From: Anaerolineales bacterium
Lineage (GTDB): Bacteria; Chloroflexota; Anaerolineae; Anaerolineales; UBA6663
DNA: 51,792 nucleotides
Assembly: GCA_020845955.1 (NCBI GenBank)
Contig: JADLEU010000162.1
Span: 1 to 51,792, forward strand
Direction of reading: 5' to 3'
Made by a program: the position numbers and the translations under genes. Numbering within the stretch: the stretch's first letter is position 1; each line of letters starts with the position of its first letter. The notes beneath the pieces were generated by a model. The model saw nothing but the letters and a program-made list of their open reading frames with translations, did not search any database and was not told the DNA's origin. This document shows, piece by piece, positions 18,601 through 26,859 of this stretch.

Positions 18601-20449
18601 CAGTGGCCAGGATTTGCCTGAGGTTGGCTGTTTCAGACACTGGAAGGCGCAGACCCTGGATCTCATCTTCGGAGCCGGGCCGCAGGCCGGCGTAGCCTTG
18701 CCAGCGCGCCGCGCGAAAGGCGTCGCCATCGCGCAGCAATATCGCCGCGGTGTCATAAGGCACCACGCGCGCTACCTGTTCCAGCAATTGGTCGAGCACC
18801 GTCTCGATCTCCAGGCTGGCACTCAGGCTCGCCCCGCTCTCGCGCAGCACCTCGGCCAACTGGCGCTGTTCGCGCTCGGCAGTGAAGAGCCGGGCATGCT
18901 CGATCGCAACGGCCGCCTGGTTGGCGAGCAGGCCGAGGGTTTGCTCATCCTCTGGCGTGAAGGCCGACGGCTGGTAGCTTTGCGCCGAAAGCATGCCAAA
19001 CACCTTGGCGCCCGATCGTAGGGGGGCCGCCACCAACGACTGAACGTGATCGGCGCCGCCGACCTCCTGCGCCGCCAGAGCGGACAGCTGCGAGAGGCGC
19101 TCCACCCGCAGTGGGTTCCCCGCCTGGATCACATGGGCGCTGAGGGAGGCCGCGAACTGCTCGCGGCCGGACCCAGTCCGGCGGCCACGATCGACCACGT
19201 AGGCAAGCTCGACCTCCTGGCCGGCCTCATCCACCAGTGCGATCAAGAACACCTCGCACACCATCAACTCGGCTACGGCGCGATGCGTGGCGGCATAGAC
19301 CTCGTCGGGGTCCAGGCTGCCCGCGATCTCCTGGCTGGCGCGGTACAAGACAGCGCGGCTCTCAGCCGCCCGCAGCGTGGCGCGCCGTTCAGCTGCCTCG
19401 GCCCGCAGGCGGTCAAGGGCGGTCGCCAGTTGCCCGGCCAGAGTCAGCAGCAGGCGCTCGTGGGTCTCGGAGAATGCGCCCGCAGTGGCGCTTTCGGCAT
19501 TGACGACGCCCAGCACACGTTCGCCGGCGCGAAGCGGCACGCACAATTCGGATAGCATCGGCCGGCCGTAGCGCCGGTAGGCCGGTTCGAGGGCGGTATT
19601 GGGGACGTTCCAGGGCTGGCCGGTGGCGGCCACCTGCCCGGTCACCCCCTGCCCGATTGGAATCGCCGCGAGGGTCCCCGGTTCCAGGCCTTGATAGGAG
19701 GCGTGCAGCCACAGCATGCCGGCCTGCTCGTCCAGCAGCAGCACGCCAAAAGCGTCGGGAAAGAGTTGGTGGCCGATGATGGTTGTGGCGCGTGCAATCA
19801 GCGCGTCCTCGTCGGTCGCTTCGGCGCCGGCCATGGCCACCTGGTGAAGCACGGTCAACTCGCGCACCTGGCGCCGGGTGGCCTCGAACAGCCAGGCGTT
19901 CTCGATGGCCGCCGCGGCCTGGTCCCCCAGCAAATCCAGCAAGTGCAGCTCGGCCTCGGCGAAAACGCGCGGCGCCGGGTAGCTGATGTTCATCACGCCC
20001 ACCACCCGTCCCTTGGCTCGCAGCGGCAGGCCGATGATGGCGGCCATCGGCACTTCCGGCAGGCCGCGGAAGAGGACATGCTCGCGCATGTTGCTGATGG
20101 CCAGCCGTTGCCCGCTGCGCGCCACGGTGTAGGTCAGGCCGCTGGGTCGCGGCGGGTTGGGCGCCGGGCCGCGCCGTCCACCGGGTTGGTGAGAAGCATT
20201 GTGGGTCAGGCGGCCGCCCTGGTAGATGAAGACATCCGCGCGGCCTGCCTGCGGCAGCAGCCGCAAGGCGCTTTCCAGCAAGGTATCGAGGAGCGCCCCA
20301 AGCTCAAGGCCCGCGCTCAGGCTCAAGCTCACCTGGCGCAGCGCTTCCAGCTCGACGGCGCGCTGCTCAGCCGAGACGCTGGGCAGCGCGCCAGCCGGGC
20401 CGGCAGGCTGAGTCGAGGCTGGCGCTGGGGTTAGGCCCTCCGGGGCCAT
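15644..20449 (-). CDS. Cytoplasmic sensor histidine kinase with eight tandem GAF domains
   Basis: The start at 20449 (MAPEGLTPAPASTQPAG) is preceded by AGGAG six bases upstream and gives 1601 residues; the open frame upstream of it crosses the promoter. I count eight GAF units of about 165 residues between residues 20 and 1350. Each ends in a variant of ADQAAVAIVNARLF, and they are joined by short helices. A HisKA domain follows with SNVSHELRTPL (His at about 1385), then an HATPase_c domain with NLLANAVAYTP and GTGLGLAICREIVEQHGG. The usual Asp of the G1 box is Asn (YNSGGPIP), a variant seen in some active kinases. No membrane helix and no receiver domain were found, so the partner regulator is elsewhere. 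GAF ligands cannot be predicted; no conserved chromophore Cys was recognised. Confidence 0.93.
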   Translation of the reverse strand: MAPEGLTPAPASTQPAGPAGALPSVSAEQRAVELEALRQVSLSLSAGLELGALLDTLLESALRLLPQAGRADVFIYQGGRLTHNASHQPGGRRGPAPNPPRPSGLTYTVARSGQRLAISNMREHVLFRGLPEVPMAAIIGLPLRAKGRVVGVMNISYPAPRVFAEAELHLLDLLGDQAAAAIENAWLFEATRRQVRELTVLHQVAMAGAEATDEDALIARATTIIGHQLFPDAFGVLLLDEQAGMLWLHASYQGLEPGTLAAIPIGQGVTGQVAATGQPWNVPNTALEPAYRRYGRPMLSELCVPLRAGERVLGVVNAESATAGAFSETHERLLLTLAGQLATALDRLRAEAAERRATLRAAESRAVLYRASQEIAGSLDPDEVYAATHRAVAELMVCEVFLIALVDEAGQEVELAYVVDRGRRTGSGREQFAASLSAHVIQAGNPLRVERLSQLSALAAQEVGGADHVQSLVAAPLRSGAKVFGMLSAQSYQPSAFTPEDEQTLGLLANQAAVAIEHARLFTAEREQRQLAEVLRESGASLSASLEIETVLDQLLEQVARVVPYDTAAILLRDGDAFRAARWQGYAGLRPGSEDEIQGLRLPVSETANLRQILATGAPMIVSDTRDFPGWVAVRAAAHIRSWIGAPLIAQGEIIAIFALDKREPNFYHSRHARHLATFAGQAALAVKNAQLFDRERKRVAALTALHDTGLDLSRQLEIKILLRTIVERARALLEAGAGGLYLALDDNTLECAVSVGYQRDMAGQHLQPGEGIAGQVMLTGQPALTGDYVHLNWPSAEFAPEGVQSVIAAPIRWQQRTTGVLAISDGRPHRFGIGDIELVRLFADQAAVAIVNARLFATLDDEKRRLELLFHLSQRLTASLDLDEVAGRALELLCSTLQAERAELYLPATAPGLISLSAASGVPMSSARGMAGRLAREAAETRQLAGWRAAGSADEAALSVAALPLLLGDTLVGVCVLLSRRADMGAAALRPHLLSVAAPMALALQNAQLFAAEARRAHYLECLNAITHAAVSALDFRRLLETMAEHLASMLAADAAYLMLWDETRAVPIPAAAFGVRQAIGLAADIQPGDPTLTETVLRANQALVVTNGAAPAYRDLHLAACGLHSGLALPLTLSERKLGAAVVAFRGEHSCSAQDIAYAEQAARQMALGLARAQLFDDARRRAEELAILVEVTGALRAARTTADMLPIFLRKACDITGAVGSAIFLIEGGTGDLVLRASHPPNPRLVGLRHKPGEGITGRVAASGEPYFSVDINADPLAVIETASEREFLQAVRSAMALPLHTQEGIIGVMHVGVDRPRSFSATERHLVTTVAEVAGNALQRANLLETLEQRVEARTRELASANARLQELDRLKDQFISNVSHELRTPLTNIKLHLSLLDKRGAEVLPRYLPTLQRETERLRRLIDDLLDLSRLQAQIAPPRRGRHLADALIAEVIALHTTRAEARGLALAHDIYGPSLEFHADRAQMLQVFTNLLANAVAYTPPGGRVRVGARPAARNGQPGLEARFYNSGGPIPADDLPHLFERFFRGRTGVESGEAGTGLGLAICREIVEQHGGEISVTSTPATGTLFTVWLPLGE

Positions 20450-20468
20450 GGTGGTCTCCTGACCGTGA

Positions 20469-20498
20469 AGTATAGCCGCGAGATCGGCGGTGCGGCAA
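20469..20498 (-). promoter_or_regulatory. Promoter of the multi-GAF kinase gene
   Basis: On the minus strand TTGCCG, an 18-nt spacer and TATACT, then 19 nt to the ATG at 20449 with AGGAG in between. This is a leadered promoter, unlike several neighbours. Confidence 0.65.
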
Positions 20499-20523
20499 GT
20501 CGAGCGGCCCCACCGTTTCCGCG

Positions 20524-20529
20524 TATAAT
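20524..20529 (+). promoter_or_regulatory. -10 box for the GAF-HD-GYP gene
   Basis: TATAAT, 36 nt before the ATG at 20566, with GAGGT close to the start codon. The -35 is not evident. It is divergent from the kinase promoter, about 25 nt from that promoter's -35. Confidence 0.5.
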
Positions 20530-20565
20530 GGAGCGGCATCGGCATCCATCCAACAGCTGAGGTCA

Positions 20566-22263
20566 ATGTTGTCTCCAGCGGCAGCCACCAGCCCGCTCGC
20601 TCTTCTCCTGAAGCTTGGCCAGGCGTTCCACTCCACGTTGGAATTTGACCCGCTGCTGGTTTCCATTCTCAAGCAGGTGCAGAGCGCGGTAAGCAGCGAG
20701 GGCGCCTCGATTTGGCTGCTGGATGCTGACGGGCAACGCCTCAAGTGCACCCACGCCGTCGGTCCCGAGGCGGGTGTCGTGATCGGGGCTCAACTGCCGG
20801 CGGCCGAGCTACGCTCCAGTTGCCCCCGCATCGTTGGCGAGACGCTGCGCATCGACGCCGCCGAGGGCGATGAGGCGGCTCAGCGCTGCCTGCCCACGGC
20901 CCTTCGCCAACGCGCGCGGAATGCTATTCTCGCCCCCCTCGGCGCCCGGGGCGACTGGCTGGGCGTCATCGCGTTCACGAACAAGCTCGAACAGCCAGCC
21001 TTCTCGGAAGATGATCGCGTTCTGGTGGCAGCGCTCGCTGGTCACGCGGCGCTGGCCATTCAGAATGCGCAGCTTTACGAGCGCCAGCGGCGCAGCAATG
21101 AGCGCCAGCAGCTCTTGGAACAAATCAGCCGGCATATGCAGCAGACGCTGCACATCGACAGCCTGATCCCCCTCGTGCTGCGCGAGGTCAACAAGGCGCT
21201 CGACGCCGAAGCTCAATCGCTGTGGCTCCTGAATCCGCAGACCAATATGCTGGCCTGCCGTTTTGCGACCGGCCTCGGCGCGGAGGCTATCAAGCGGGTA
21301 CAGGTGCCGCTTGGCCAGGGGATTGTCGGTCGGTCGGTGGCCCGCCACGAGTCCATCATCAGCGAGGACGGGCAACGTGACACCCGCATCTTTCGGGCAG
21401 CCGACGCGCAAACCGGCTTCGTCACCCGTTCGCTGCTGTGCGTGCCGCTGGTCCGCCAGGGCCAGGCCGTTGGCGCAATCGAGGCGGTCAACAAGCACGG
21501 GGGACAGTCGTTCAGCGCTGACGATCTCGAACTGCTGCGCAGCATCGCCGACAGCGCTGCCCTCGCCATTGAGAATGCCCGCCTGTTCGCCGAGCTGGCC
21601 GCCAGCTACGACAGCACGCTGGAGGCCCTCGCCGCGGCCATCGATCTGCGGGATCGGGAGACCGAGGGGCATTCACGCCGGGTGGTGGCCTATACGGCCC
21701 GCCTGGCGCGCCAGCGCGGCCTGTCTGAGGCCGAGATCGCGGAGATCTGCCGTGGGGCCCTCATCCATGATATCGGCAAGATCGGCGTGCCCGATGCGAT
21801 CCTGCTTAAGCCGAGCGCCCTGGATCCTCAGGAGCGCCGCATCATTCAGCAGCATCCCCAGGCCGGCTTTGAGATGCTGCTGGGTGTGCCCTACCTCAAA
21901 GACGAGATCCAAATCGTTCTGGCCCACCAGGAGCGCTGGGACGGCAGCGGCTACCCCTTTGGGCTGAAAGGTGAAGCCATCCCGCTGGGCGCGCGGCTGT
22001 TCGCGGTGGCCGACACCTTCGACGCCCTGACGTCTGACCGGCCGTACCGGCGCGGCCAGCCCATGGCGCGTGCGCGAGAGATCATTGCCGTCGAAGCCGG
22101 CGTCAAGTTCGACCCCGATGTCGCGGCGGCCTTCCTGGCCGTGCCCCTGAGCGAGTGGGAGCAGATCCGCGCGCAGGTGGAAGCCGAAGTCGCCCAGCGC
22201 CGGTCAGGACAGAGGGAACGCATCCGGCAAAGCCTGACGGCGGTGCTGCCGCTGAGTTCTTGA
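20566..22263 (+). CDS. GAF-GAF-HD-GYP protein, probable cyclic-di-GMP phosphodiesterase
   Basis: This 565-residue protein has two N-terminal GAF domains (about 15-165 and 175-340; the second ends ALAIENARLF) and a C-terminal HD-GYP domain (about 345-530). HD-GYP signatures are present: EGHSRRVVAYTARLAR, LIHDIGKIGVPDAIL (HD plus DIGK), HQERWDGSGYPFGLKGE (GYP) and ADTFDALTSDRPYR. All metal-binding His/Asp positions I can recognise are kept, so hydrolysis of c-di-GMP to GMP, controlled by the GAF sensors, is the likely activity. No GGDEF partner is in the window. It is divergent from the eight-GAF kinase, and their GAF units resemble each other. The -35 box of the next gene overlaps its stop codon. 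Confidence 0.92.
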   Translation: MLSPAAATSPLALLLKLGQAFHSTLEFDPLLVSILKQVQSAVSSEGASIWLLDADGQRLKCTHAVGPEAGVVIGAQLPAAELRSSCPRIVGETLRIDAAEGDEAAQRCLPTALRQRARNAILAPLGARGDWLGVIAFTNKLEQPAFSEDDRVLVAALAGHAALAIQNAQLYERQRRSNERQQLLEQISRHMQQTLHIDSLIPLVLREVNKALDAEAQSLWLLNPQTNMLACRFATGLGAEAIKRVQVPLGQGIVGRSVARHESIISEDGQRDTRIFRAADAQTGFVTRSLLCVPLVRQGQAVGAIEAVNKHGGQSFSADDLELLRSIADSAALAIENARLFAELAASYDSTLEALAAAIDLRDRETEGHSRRVVAYTARLARQRGLSEAEIAEICRGALIHDIGKIGVPDAILLKPSALDPQERRIIQQHPQAGFEMLLGVPYLKDEIQIVLAHQERWDGSGYPFGLKGEAIPLGARLFAVADTFDALTSDRPYRRGQPMARAREIIAVEAGVKFDPDVAAAFLAVPLSEWEQIRAQVEAEVAQRRSGQRERIRQSLTAVLPLSS

Positions 22264-22289
22264 CGCCCGGCGCGGGCGGCCAGTACAAT
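22260..22289 (+). promoter_or_regulatory. Promoter of the DUF1385 gene
   Basis: TTGACG at 22260-22265 (overlapping the upstream TGA), an 18-nt spacer and TACAAT at 22284-22289. The ATG at 22298 comes after 8 nt, so the mRNA should be leaderless or nearly so. Confidence 0.7.
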
Positions 22290-22297
22290 AGCGCCTG

Positions 22298-23182
22298 ATG
22301 CCAAATAGACAACTGCTGCCCTATGGCGGCCAGGCCGTGATCGAGGGCGTCATGATGCGCGGTGCGCACGGCATGGCCGTCGCCGTGCGGACGCCTGACG
22401 CGCAGGTCGTCATCCACACCCAGCCCCTCAGCCCGCTCTACCGCAACCGCTTCAGCCGCGTGCCGTTCTTGCGCGGACTGCTCGGCCTGTGGGATGCGCT
22501 CGGCCTGGGCTACAAGAGCCTGACCTTCTCGGCCAACGTCGCCGCCGACGGCGCAGCCAAGTTCGAGGGCCCGATGGCCTGGGGCACGCTGGCGGTCTCG
22601 CTGGCCTTGGGTCTGGGCCTGTTCTTCCTGGCGCCAGCGGGCGTGGCCCAATGGGGCGAACGGGCCTTCGGCATTCCTGCGGGATGGGGCAGCCTCATTG
22701 AGGGGATCCTGCGGCTCGGCCTGATTGTGGGCTACCTCTGGGCGATTGGCTTTATGCCCGACATCCAAAGGCTGTTTGGGTATCACGGCGCCGAGCACAA
22801 GACCATTCATGCCTTTGAGGCCGGCGCTGAGCTGACCCCGGCGTCGGTCGCTCGCTTTCCACTCGAGCATCCGCGCTGCGGCACGGCCTTTCTGCTGACC
22901 GTCGTCATCTTTTCGGTGCTCGTATTTGCGCTGCTTGGCCCCTTGTCGCTCTGGGCCCGACTGCTGTCGCGCCTGCTGCTGATCCCCATTGTCGCCGGCC
23001 TGGCCTACGAGTACATCCGCTTTACTGCCCGTCACCTCAGCCATCCGCTGGTCCGGCTGCTCGTCATCCCCAACCTGGCACTGCAGCGCCTGACCACACG
23101 CGAACCCGACGAGCGCATGCTCGAAGTGGCCATCGCCGCCTTTCGAGCCATGCGCGTCCAAGAAGAAATGCCTGTCTCGTAG
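22298..23182 (+). CDS. DUF1385 family integral membrane protein (YqhQ-like)
   Basis: A 294-residue protein with the family's conserved blocks: YGGQAVIEGVMMRGAHGMAV at the N-terminus, RVPFLRGLLGLWDALGLG, GYHGAEHKTIHAFEAG and LEHPRCGTAFLL. There are about four membrane segments between residues 95 and 245. The family (Pfam DUF1385, B. subtilis YqhQ) has no established biochemical function; the His/Glu-rich GAEHKTIHAFE motif suggests metal binding, which is inference. Length and start agree with the family. It has its own leaderless-type promoter and an intrinsic terminator just after the stop, so it is probably a single-gene unit. Confidence 0.9.
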   Translation: MPNRQLLPYGGQAVIEGVMMRGAHGMAVAVRTPDAQVVIHTQPLSPLYRNRFSRVPFLRGLLGLWDALGLGYKSLTFSANVAADGAAKFEGPMAWGTLAVSLALGLGLFFLAPAGVAQWGERAFGIPAGWGSLIEGILRLGLIVGYLWAIGFMPDIQRLFGYHGAEHKTIHAFEAGAELTPASVARFPLEHPRCGTAFLLTVVIFSVLVFALLGPLSLWARLLSRLLLIPIVAGLAYEYIRFTARHLSHPLVRLLVIPNLALQRLTTREPDERMLEVAIAAFRAMRVQEEMPVS

Positions 23183-23188
23183 CGTCCG

Positions 23189-23217
23189 CCGGGCGCTCGC
23201 TCTGCCCGGTTGATTTG
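23189..23217 (+). terminator. Intrinsic terminator after the DUF1385 gene
   Basis: CCGGGC at 23189-23194 pairs with GCCCGG at 23204-23209 across a 9-nt loop, followed by TTGATTTG. The stem is short but fully GC, and it lies 6 nt after the stop codon. Confidence 0.6.
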
Positions 23218-23255
23218 TGGCTGCTGCCGGTCCGGGCGCCCAGCCGGAACGAATG

Positions 23256-23264
23256 TGATAGAAT
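23256..23264 (+). promoter_or_regulatory. Extended -10 promoter of mdh-pckA
   Basis: TGA-TAGAAT forms an extended -10 (TGN before the hexamer) with no good -35. It would give a leader of about 78 nt before the mdh ATG. Confidence 0.45.
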
Positions 23265-23348
23265 TCGCTAGTCGAGCGGCGCGGGCACGCGCCGACCCGG
23301 CAATCCGTGTCCCAACAGACCCTCACACCCATTAGTGCGGAGACTCCC

Positions 23349-24284
23349 ATGCGAAGTAAAATCACCATCGTCGGCGTCGGCAACGTAGGCGCGTCCTGCG
23401 CGCTGTGGCTGGCGAAGCGCGGCATTGCCGATCTCATGCTGGTCGATATTCCGGCGGCGAAAACTATGCCGGTCGGTAAGGGGCTGGATCTGCTCCAGGC
23501 CGGGCCGATTGAGGGGTACAACGCCCGTGTCCGCGGCAACGCCGACGGCTCCTACGACGGCGCCGAGAACTCGGATATCGTGATCATCACCGGCGGCCTT
23601 CCGCGCAAACCCGGCATGAGCCGCGAAGACCTGGTCGGCGCCAATCAGCAGGTGATCGTCGACGTGCTGGACAAGGTCCTGCCGCGCTCGCCGAATGCCG
23701 TTTACATCGTGGTGACAAACCCGCTCGATACCATGACTTATCTGGCCGTGAAACACTCCGGTCTGCCCAAGCAGCGCGTCATTGGCCAGGCCGGCATCCT
23801 CGACTCGGCCCGGATGGCGGCGTTTGTCGCTCAGGAACTGGAGGTAGCGGTGGAGAACGTGCAGACGGTCGTGCTCGGCGGCCACGGCGACGAAATGGTG
23901 CCGCTCACCCGCTACTCGACCGTTTTCGGCCGCCCGCTGACCGAGTGGCTGGCGCCGGAGAAGCTCAACGCCATTGTCGAACGTACCCGTAAGGGCGGCG
24001 GCGAGATCGTCAACCTCTTGGGCACGTCTGCCTACTACGCGCCGGGCGCCGCCCTGGCGAAAATGGCTGAAGCGGTGCTGCTCGACTCGCGGCTGATCGT
24101 ACCGGCCTCGACCTACCTGGAGGGCGAGTACGGGTTGAGCGATATTTGCTTTGGCGTGCCGGTCAAACTGGGCGCCAACGGTGTCGAGCAGATCATCGAG
24201 TATGACCTGACGGGCGAGGAGAAGGCCATGGCCGACAAGTCCGTCAAGATCATCCGCGAAACCATGAGCGCCCTGAAGATGTAG
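23349..24284 (+). CDS. mdh: Malate dehydrogenase, NAD-dependent
   Basis: A 311-residue LDH-like malate dehydrogenase that interconverts malate and oxaloacetate. MRSKITIVGVGNVGASCALW is the NAD-binding Rossmann motif (GxGxxG), and the acidic residue VDIPAAKTM ends beta-2. ITGGLPRKPGMSREDL carries the mobile-loop arginine pattern (R-K-P-G-M-S-R) diagnostic of malate specificity. VTNPLDTMTYLAVK and VLGGHGDEMVPL contain the substrate Arg/His region. The ATG at 23349 is preceded by GGAG at 6 nt; the open frame to 23307 lacks such a site. pckA follows, so together they form the malate, oxaloacetate, PEP route. Confidence 0.95.
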   Translation: MRSKITIVGVGNVGASCALWLAKRGIADLMLVDIPAAKTMPVGKGLDLLQAGPIEGYNARVRGNADGSYDGAENSDIVIITGGLPRKPGMSREDLVGANQQVIVDVLDKVLPRSPNAVYIVVTNPLDTMTYLAVKHSGLPKQRVIGQAGILDSARMAAFVAQELEVAVENVQTVVLGGHGDEMVPLTRYSTVFGRPLTEWLAPEKLNAIVERTRKGGGEIVNLLGTSAYYAPGAALAKMAEAVLLDSRLIVPASTYLEGEYGLSDICFGVPVKLGANGVEQIIEYDLTGEEKAMADKSVKIIRETMSALKM

Positions 24285-24298
24285 TGATCCAACTAGCA

Positions 24299-24322
24299 GC
24301 GGGCCGGCCACCGTTGGCCCGC
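24299..24322 (+). other. GC-rich hairpin between mdh and pckA
   Basis: GCGGGCC at 24299-24305 and GGCCCGC at 24316-24322 form a perfect 7-bp stem with a 10-nt loop, immediately before the pckA Shine-Dalgarno GGAGG (24326-24330). No T-run follows, so it is more likely an mRNA processing or stability element than a terminator (inference). Confidence 0.4.
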
Positions 24323-24337
24323 GTTGGAGGAACCCGC

Positions 24338-25939
24338 ATGACTGTCCAGACCCACGCCCTGGAAGCTCTCAACCTGAGCGGGACGCAGCAGCACTGGAAT
24401 GTCTCTCCCCCGATCACGATCGAGCTTGCCCTGGCCCGGGGCGAAGGCGCGCTGTCGGCCGGCGGCAATTTCGTGGCGATCACCTCGCCCTTCACCGGCC
24501 GCTCGCCCGATGACAAATGGACCGTCAAGGAGCCAGGCAGCGAGGGCAAGGTCTGGTGGGGCAAGGCCAATCGGCCGATTGACCCTGAGCACTATCAGGC
24601 GCTGCTGCAAGACGTCAAAGCGTATCTCGACACGAAAGACCTGATCGTGCGAGACTTGTATGCCTGCGCCGACCCCGCCCACCGCCTGCGCGTGCGCCTG
24701 GTGTCGGAGAGCGCCTGGCACACTCTGTTTGCCAACAACCTCTTCATTCGCCCGACGCGTGAGGAATTGGCTACGTTCGAGCCCAACTTCACCATCCTGC
24801 ACGCGCCGGAGTTCAACCCCGACCCTGACCGGCATGGGATCCGCCGGCCGGCTTCCGGCCCAACGGCCGCCGTGGTCTTGGATTATGCCAGCAACACCAT
24901 CCTAATTGCCGGCACGCGCTACGCCGGCGAGATCAAGAAGTCGATCTTCACCGCGCTCAACTATCTGCTGCCCAACGCTGGCGTGTTCCCGATGCATTGC
25001 TCGGCCAACATCGGTCCTGCCGGCGACACGGCGCTATTCTTCGGTTTGTCGGGCACCGGCAAGACGACCCTGTCGGCTGACCCCACGCGCAGGCTGATCG
25101 GCGACGACGAGCACGGTTGGAGTGATGATGGGGTCTTCAACTTCGAGGGCGGCTGCTATGCCAAGGTGATCCGTCTCTCGGCCGAGGCCGAACCCGAAAT
25201 CTATGCGACGCTCAGCCGGTTTGGCACCGTGCTCGAAAACGTCGTCATGGATCCTGAGACGCGCGAGCTGGACCTGGCCAGCGATGCCATCACCGAGAAC
25301 ACGCGGGCGGCCTACCCCATCGACTTTATCGCCAACCATGAACCCACCGGCCGCGGCGGGCATCCAGAGAACGTCGTTTTCCTCACCGCCGATGCCTTCG
25401 GCGTGCTGCCGCCGATCGGGCGGCTGACCCCTGAGCAGGCCATGTATCACTTTCTCTCGGGATACACGGCCAAGCTGGCCGGCACCGAGCGTGGCGTGAC
25501 CACGCCGCAGGCGACTTTTTCAGCTTGCTTTGGGGCCGTGTTCCTGGCCCACCACCCGAGTGTCTACGCGGAACTGCTGCGCGAGCGCATTAACCGCCAC
25601 CAATCGACGGTCTGGCTAGTCAACACGGGCTGGAGCGGCGGCCCGGCAGGCATCGGGCAGCGCATGAAGATCGCCCATACGCGCGCCATGGTCCGCGCCC
25701 TCCTCAACGGCAGCCTGCGCGACGTGCCAACCGAACCCGACCCGGTCTTCGGCGTGCACGTGCCGGTGTCCTGCCCAGGCGTGCCGCCAGATGTGCTCAA
25801 GCCGCGCAACACTTGGGCCAACCAAGACGCCTATGACCGCCAGGCCCGCGACCTGGCGCAGCGCTTGAGCGCGAACTTTCAGCAGTTTGCCGGCACCGTC
25901 GATCCGAAGGTCGTCTCCGCCGGCCCGGCCACCTCCTAA
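24338..25939 (+). CDS. pckA: Phosphoenolpyruvate carboxykinase (ATP)
   Basis: A 533-residue enzyme converting oxaloacetate and ATP to PEP, CO2 and ADP, the first committed step of gluconeogenesis. Visible signatures are SPFTGRSPDDKWTV, the P-loop GLSGTGKTTLSADP, the metal and kinase-2 motif DDEHGWSDDGVFNFEGGCYA, and YTAKLAGTERGVT. The ATG at 24338 has GGAGG seven bases upstream, which decides it over the GTG at 24284. It lies 53 nt after mdh on the same strand and is probably co-transcribed. A GC hairpin without a T-tract follows the stop at 25948-25964. Confidence 0.96.
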   Translation: MTVQTHALEALNLSGTQQHWNVSPPITIELALARGEGALSAGGNFVAITSPFTGRSPDDKWTVKEPGSEGKVWWGKANRPIDPEHYQALLQDVKAYLDTKDLIVRDLYACADPAHRLRVRLVSESAWHTLFANNLFIRPTREELATFEPNFTILHAPEFNPDPDRHGIRRPASGPTAAVVLDYASNTILIAGTRYAGEIKKSIFTALNYLLPNAGVFPMHCSANIGPAGDTALFFGLSGTGKTTLSADPTRRLIGDDEHGWSDDGVFNFEGGCYAKVIRLSAEAEPEIYATLSRFGTVLENVVMDPETRELDLASDAITENTRAAYPIDFIANHEPTGRGGHPENVVFLTADAFGVLPPIGRLTPEQAMYHFLSGYTAKLAGTERGVTTPQATFSACFGAVFLAHHPSVYAELLRERINRHQSTVWLVNTGWSGGPAGIGQRMKIAHTRAMVRALLNGSLRDVPTEPDPVFGVHVPVSCPGVPPDVLKPRNTWANQDAYDRQARDLAQRLSANFQQFAGTVDPKVVSAGPATS

Positions 25940-26245
25940 CCAGCGGGGCCGCCTCCGCGGCGGCAGGGTCTGTCATCCCGCCCACGGCCCGGCGGTGACG
26001 GTCTTTGCCGGCCTCGTGCTCCTCCTCGGCCGTCTCGCGCTTCGGCAGCAGGCCAATAGCGCCGGATTCGGCGCGCTGACCGCCGATACCTTTGGGGGCG
26101 TAATCCTGGTAGAGGGTGAGCGAGACCCAGGCGAACTTGCCAAGAGCCCTGCCGCCTGTCGCCTGCTAGAACCAGCACCGAGCCGGCCGCCTGCGGCGCC
26201 AAGCCCATTGCCGGCCGGCACTGGCGATTGACACCAACGTAGATT
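25940..26245. other. Intergenic region without a convincing gene
   Basis: After the pckA stop there is a small hairpin (GCCGCC at 25948-25953, GGCGGC at 25959-25964, loop TCCGC) without a T-run. On the minus strand a frame through 26140-25930 reads ALYQDYAPKG-like and Glu/Lys-rich sequence in a coding-like manner but has no start, no recognised family and apparent frame breaks. It may be a decayed fragment. I see no promoter or structured RNA here. Confidence 0.35.
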
Positions 26246-26833
26246 ATGCCCATCTCCTTCTGTGGTCAGGTCGTTGCCTTCATGAATTCCCATGTCCTGG
26301 TCTATGGTCCTGACGCCGATGCCTTTGGCGAGCCGCTATTCGGCCCACCGGCCTACCTTCGCCCGGCCTATCGCTTGTGGGCTGGCGGGGCGCACCTGCT
26401 GCCAAGCGAAGCCATCGACGATATCGGCCAGCACTTTCGAGACCGCGCGGCCTATGATTGGCTCGAAGAACGCGGCGACGCCTTCCCGCGCGCCGATGTG
26501 TTGGGCAGGCGCGCGGACGGGCGGCCCCAGAGCGTGTTCGTCAAGGAGTTGGACCTGGCTGACCTGACGCTCTACGCGGCTGGCCAGCCGTCCGGCTCGG
26601 TCGTCAGGCTCGACCTGGCCCTGGAAGCGCTCGCCATGCCCGACAGCCAGGCCCTCGCTCCGGTTGCGCCTCCCGCCGAGCTGGCGCTGTTTGAGCGCGC
26701 TCTGCCCTGGTACCGATTAGCGCCCGGCGCCTTCGGCGCGCTAGGCGCCGCCCTGGTGCAAATGGTGCTGGCTAGCGGCCGGCGCGACTTGTCGATCAGC
26801 TTTGACAGCCTCGACGACTTAATGGAGCGTTGA
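26246..26833 (+). CDS. Hypothetical protein, 195 residues
   Basis: No family is recognised. The protein is soluble, acidic and Ala/Leu-rich, without a signal peptide or membrane helix. The N-terminal part has HVLVYGPDADAFGEPLFGPP and YRLWAGGAHLLPSEAIDDI; the middle has VKELDLADLTLYAAGQPS; the C-terminus ends SISFDSLDDLMER. The frame stays open with codon use like the neighbours, so it is probably a real gene. The start is uncertain: the ATG at 26246 lacks a Shine-Dalgarno, and the ATG at 26282 (MNSHVLVYGPDA) is an alternative. It stands alone between pckA and the promoter of the ttuB run. Confidence 0.6.
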   Translation: MPISFCGQVVAFMNSHVLVYGPDADAFGEPLFGPPAYLRPAYRLWAGGAHLLPSEAIDDIGQHFRDRAAYDWLEERGDAFPRADVLGRRADGRPQSVFVKELDLADLTLYAAGQPSGSVVRLDLALEALAMPDSQALAPVAPPAELALFERALPWYRLAPGAFGALGAALVQMVLASGRRDLSISFDSLDDLMER

Positions 26834-26840
26834 TTCCGGC

Positions 26841-26859
26841 AAGAATTTCCGAATTTCTT
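26841..26859. promoter_or_regulatory. AT-rich inverted repeat touching the -35 of the ttuB operon
   Basis: AAGAATTTCCGAATTTCTT is an inverted repeat with one mismatch over 19 bases in an otherwise very GC-rich region. Its last two bases are the first two of the TTGACC -35 box. It could be an operator or a weak terminator hairpin for the upstream gene; no T-run follows. Confidence 0.45.

Noticed and set aside
25973-26293. Minus-strand 105-106 residue frames after pckA as real genes
   Set aside because: There is no start signal or family, the composition is atypical, and the coding-like segment switches frame; kept only as a note on the gap.
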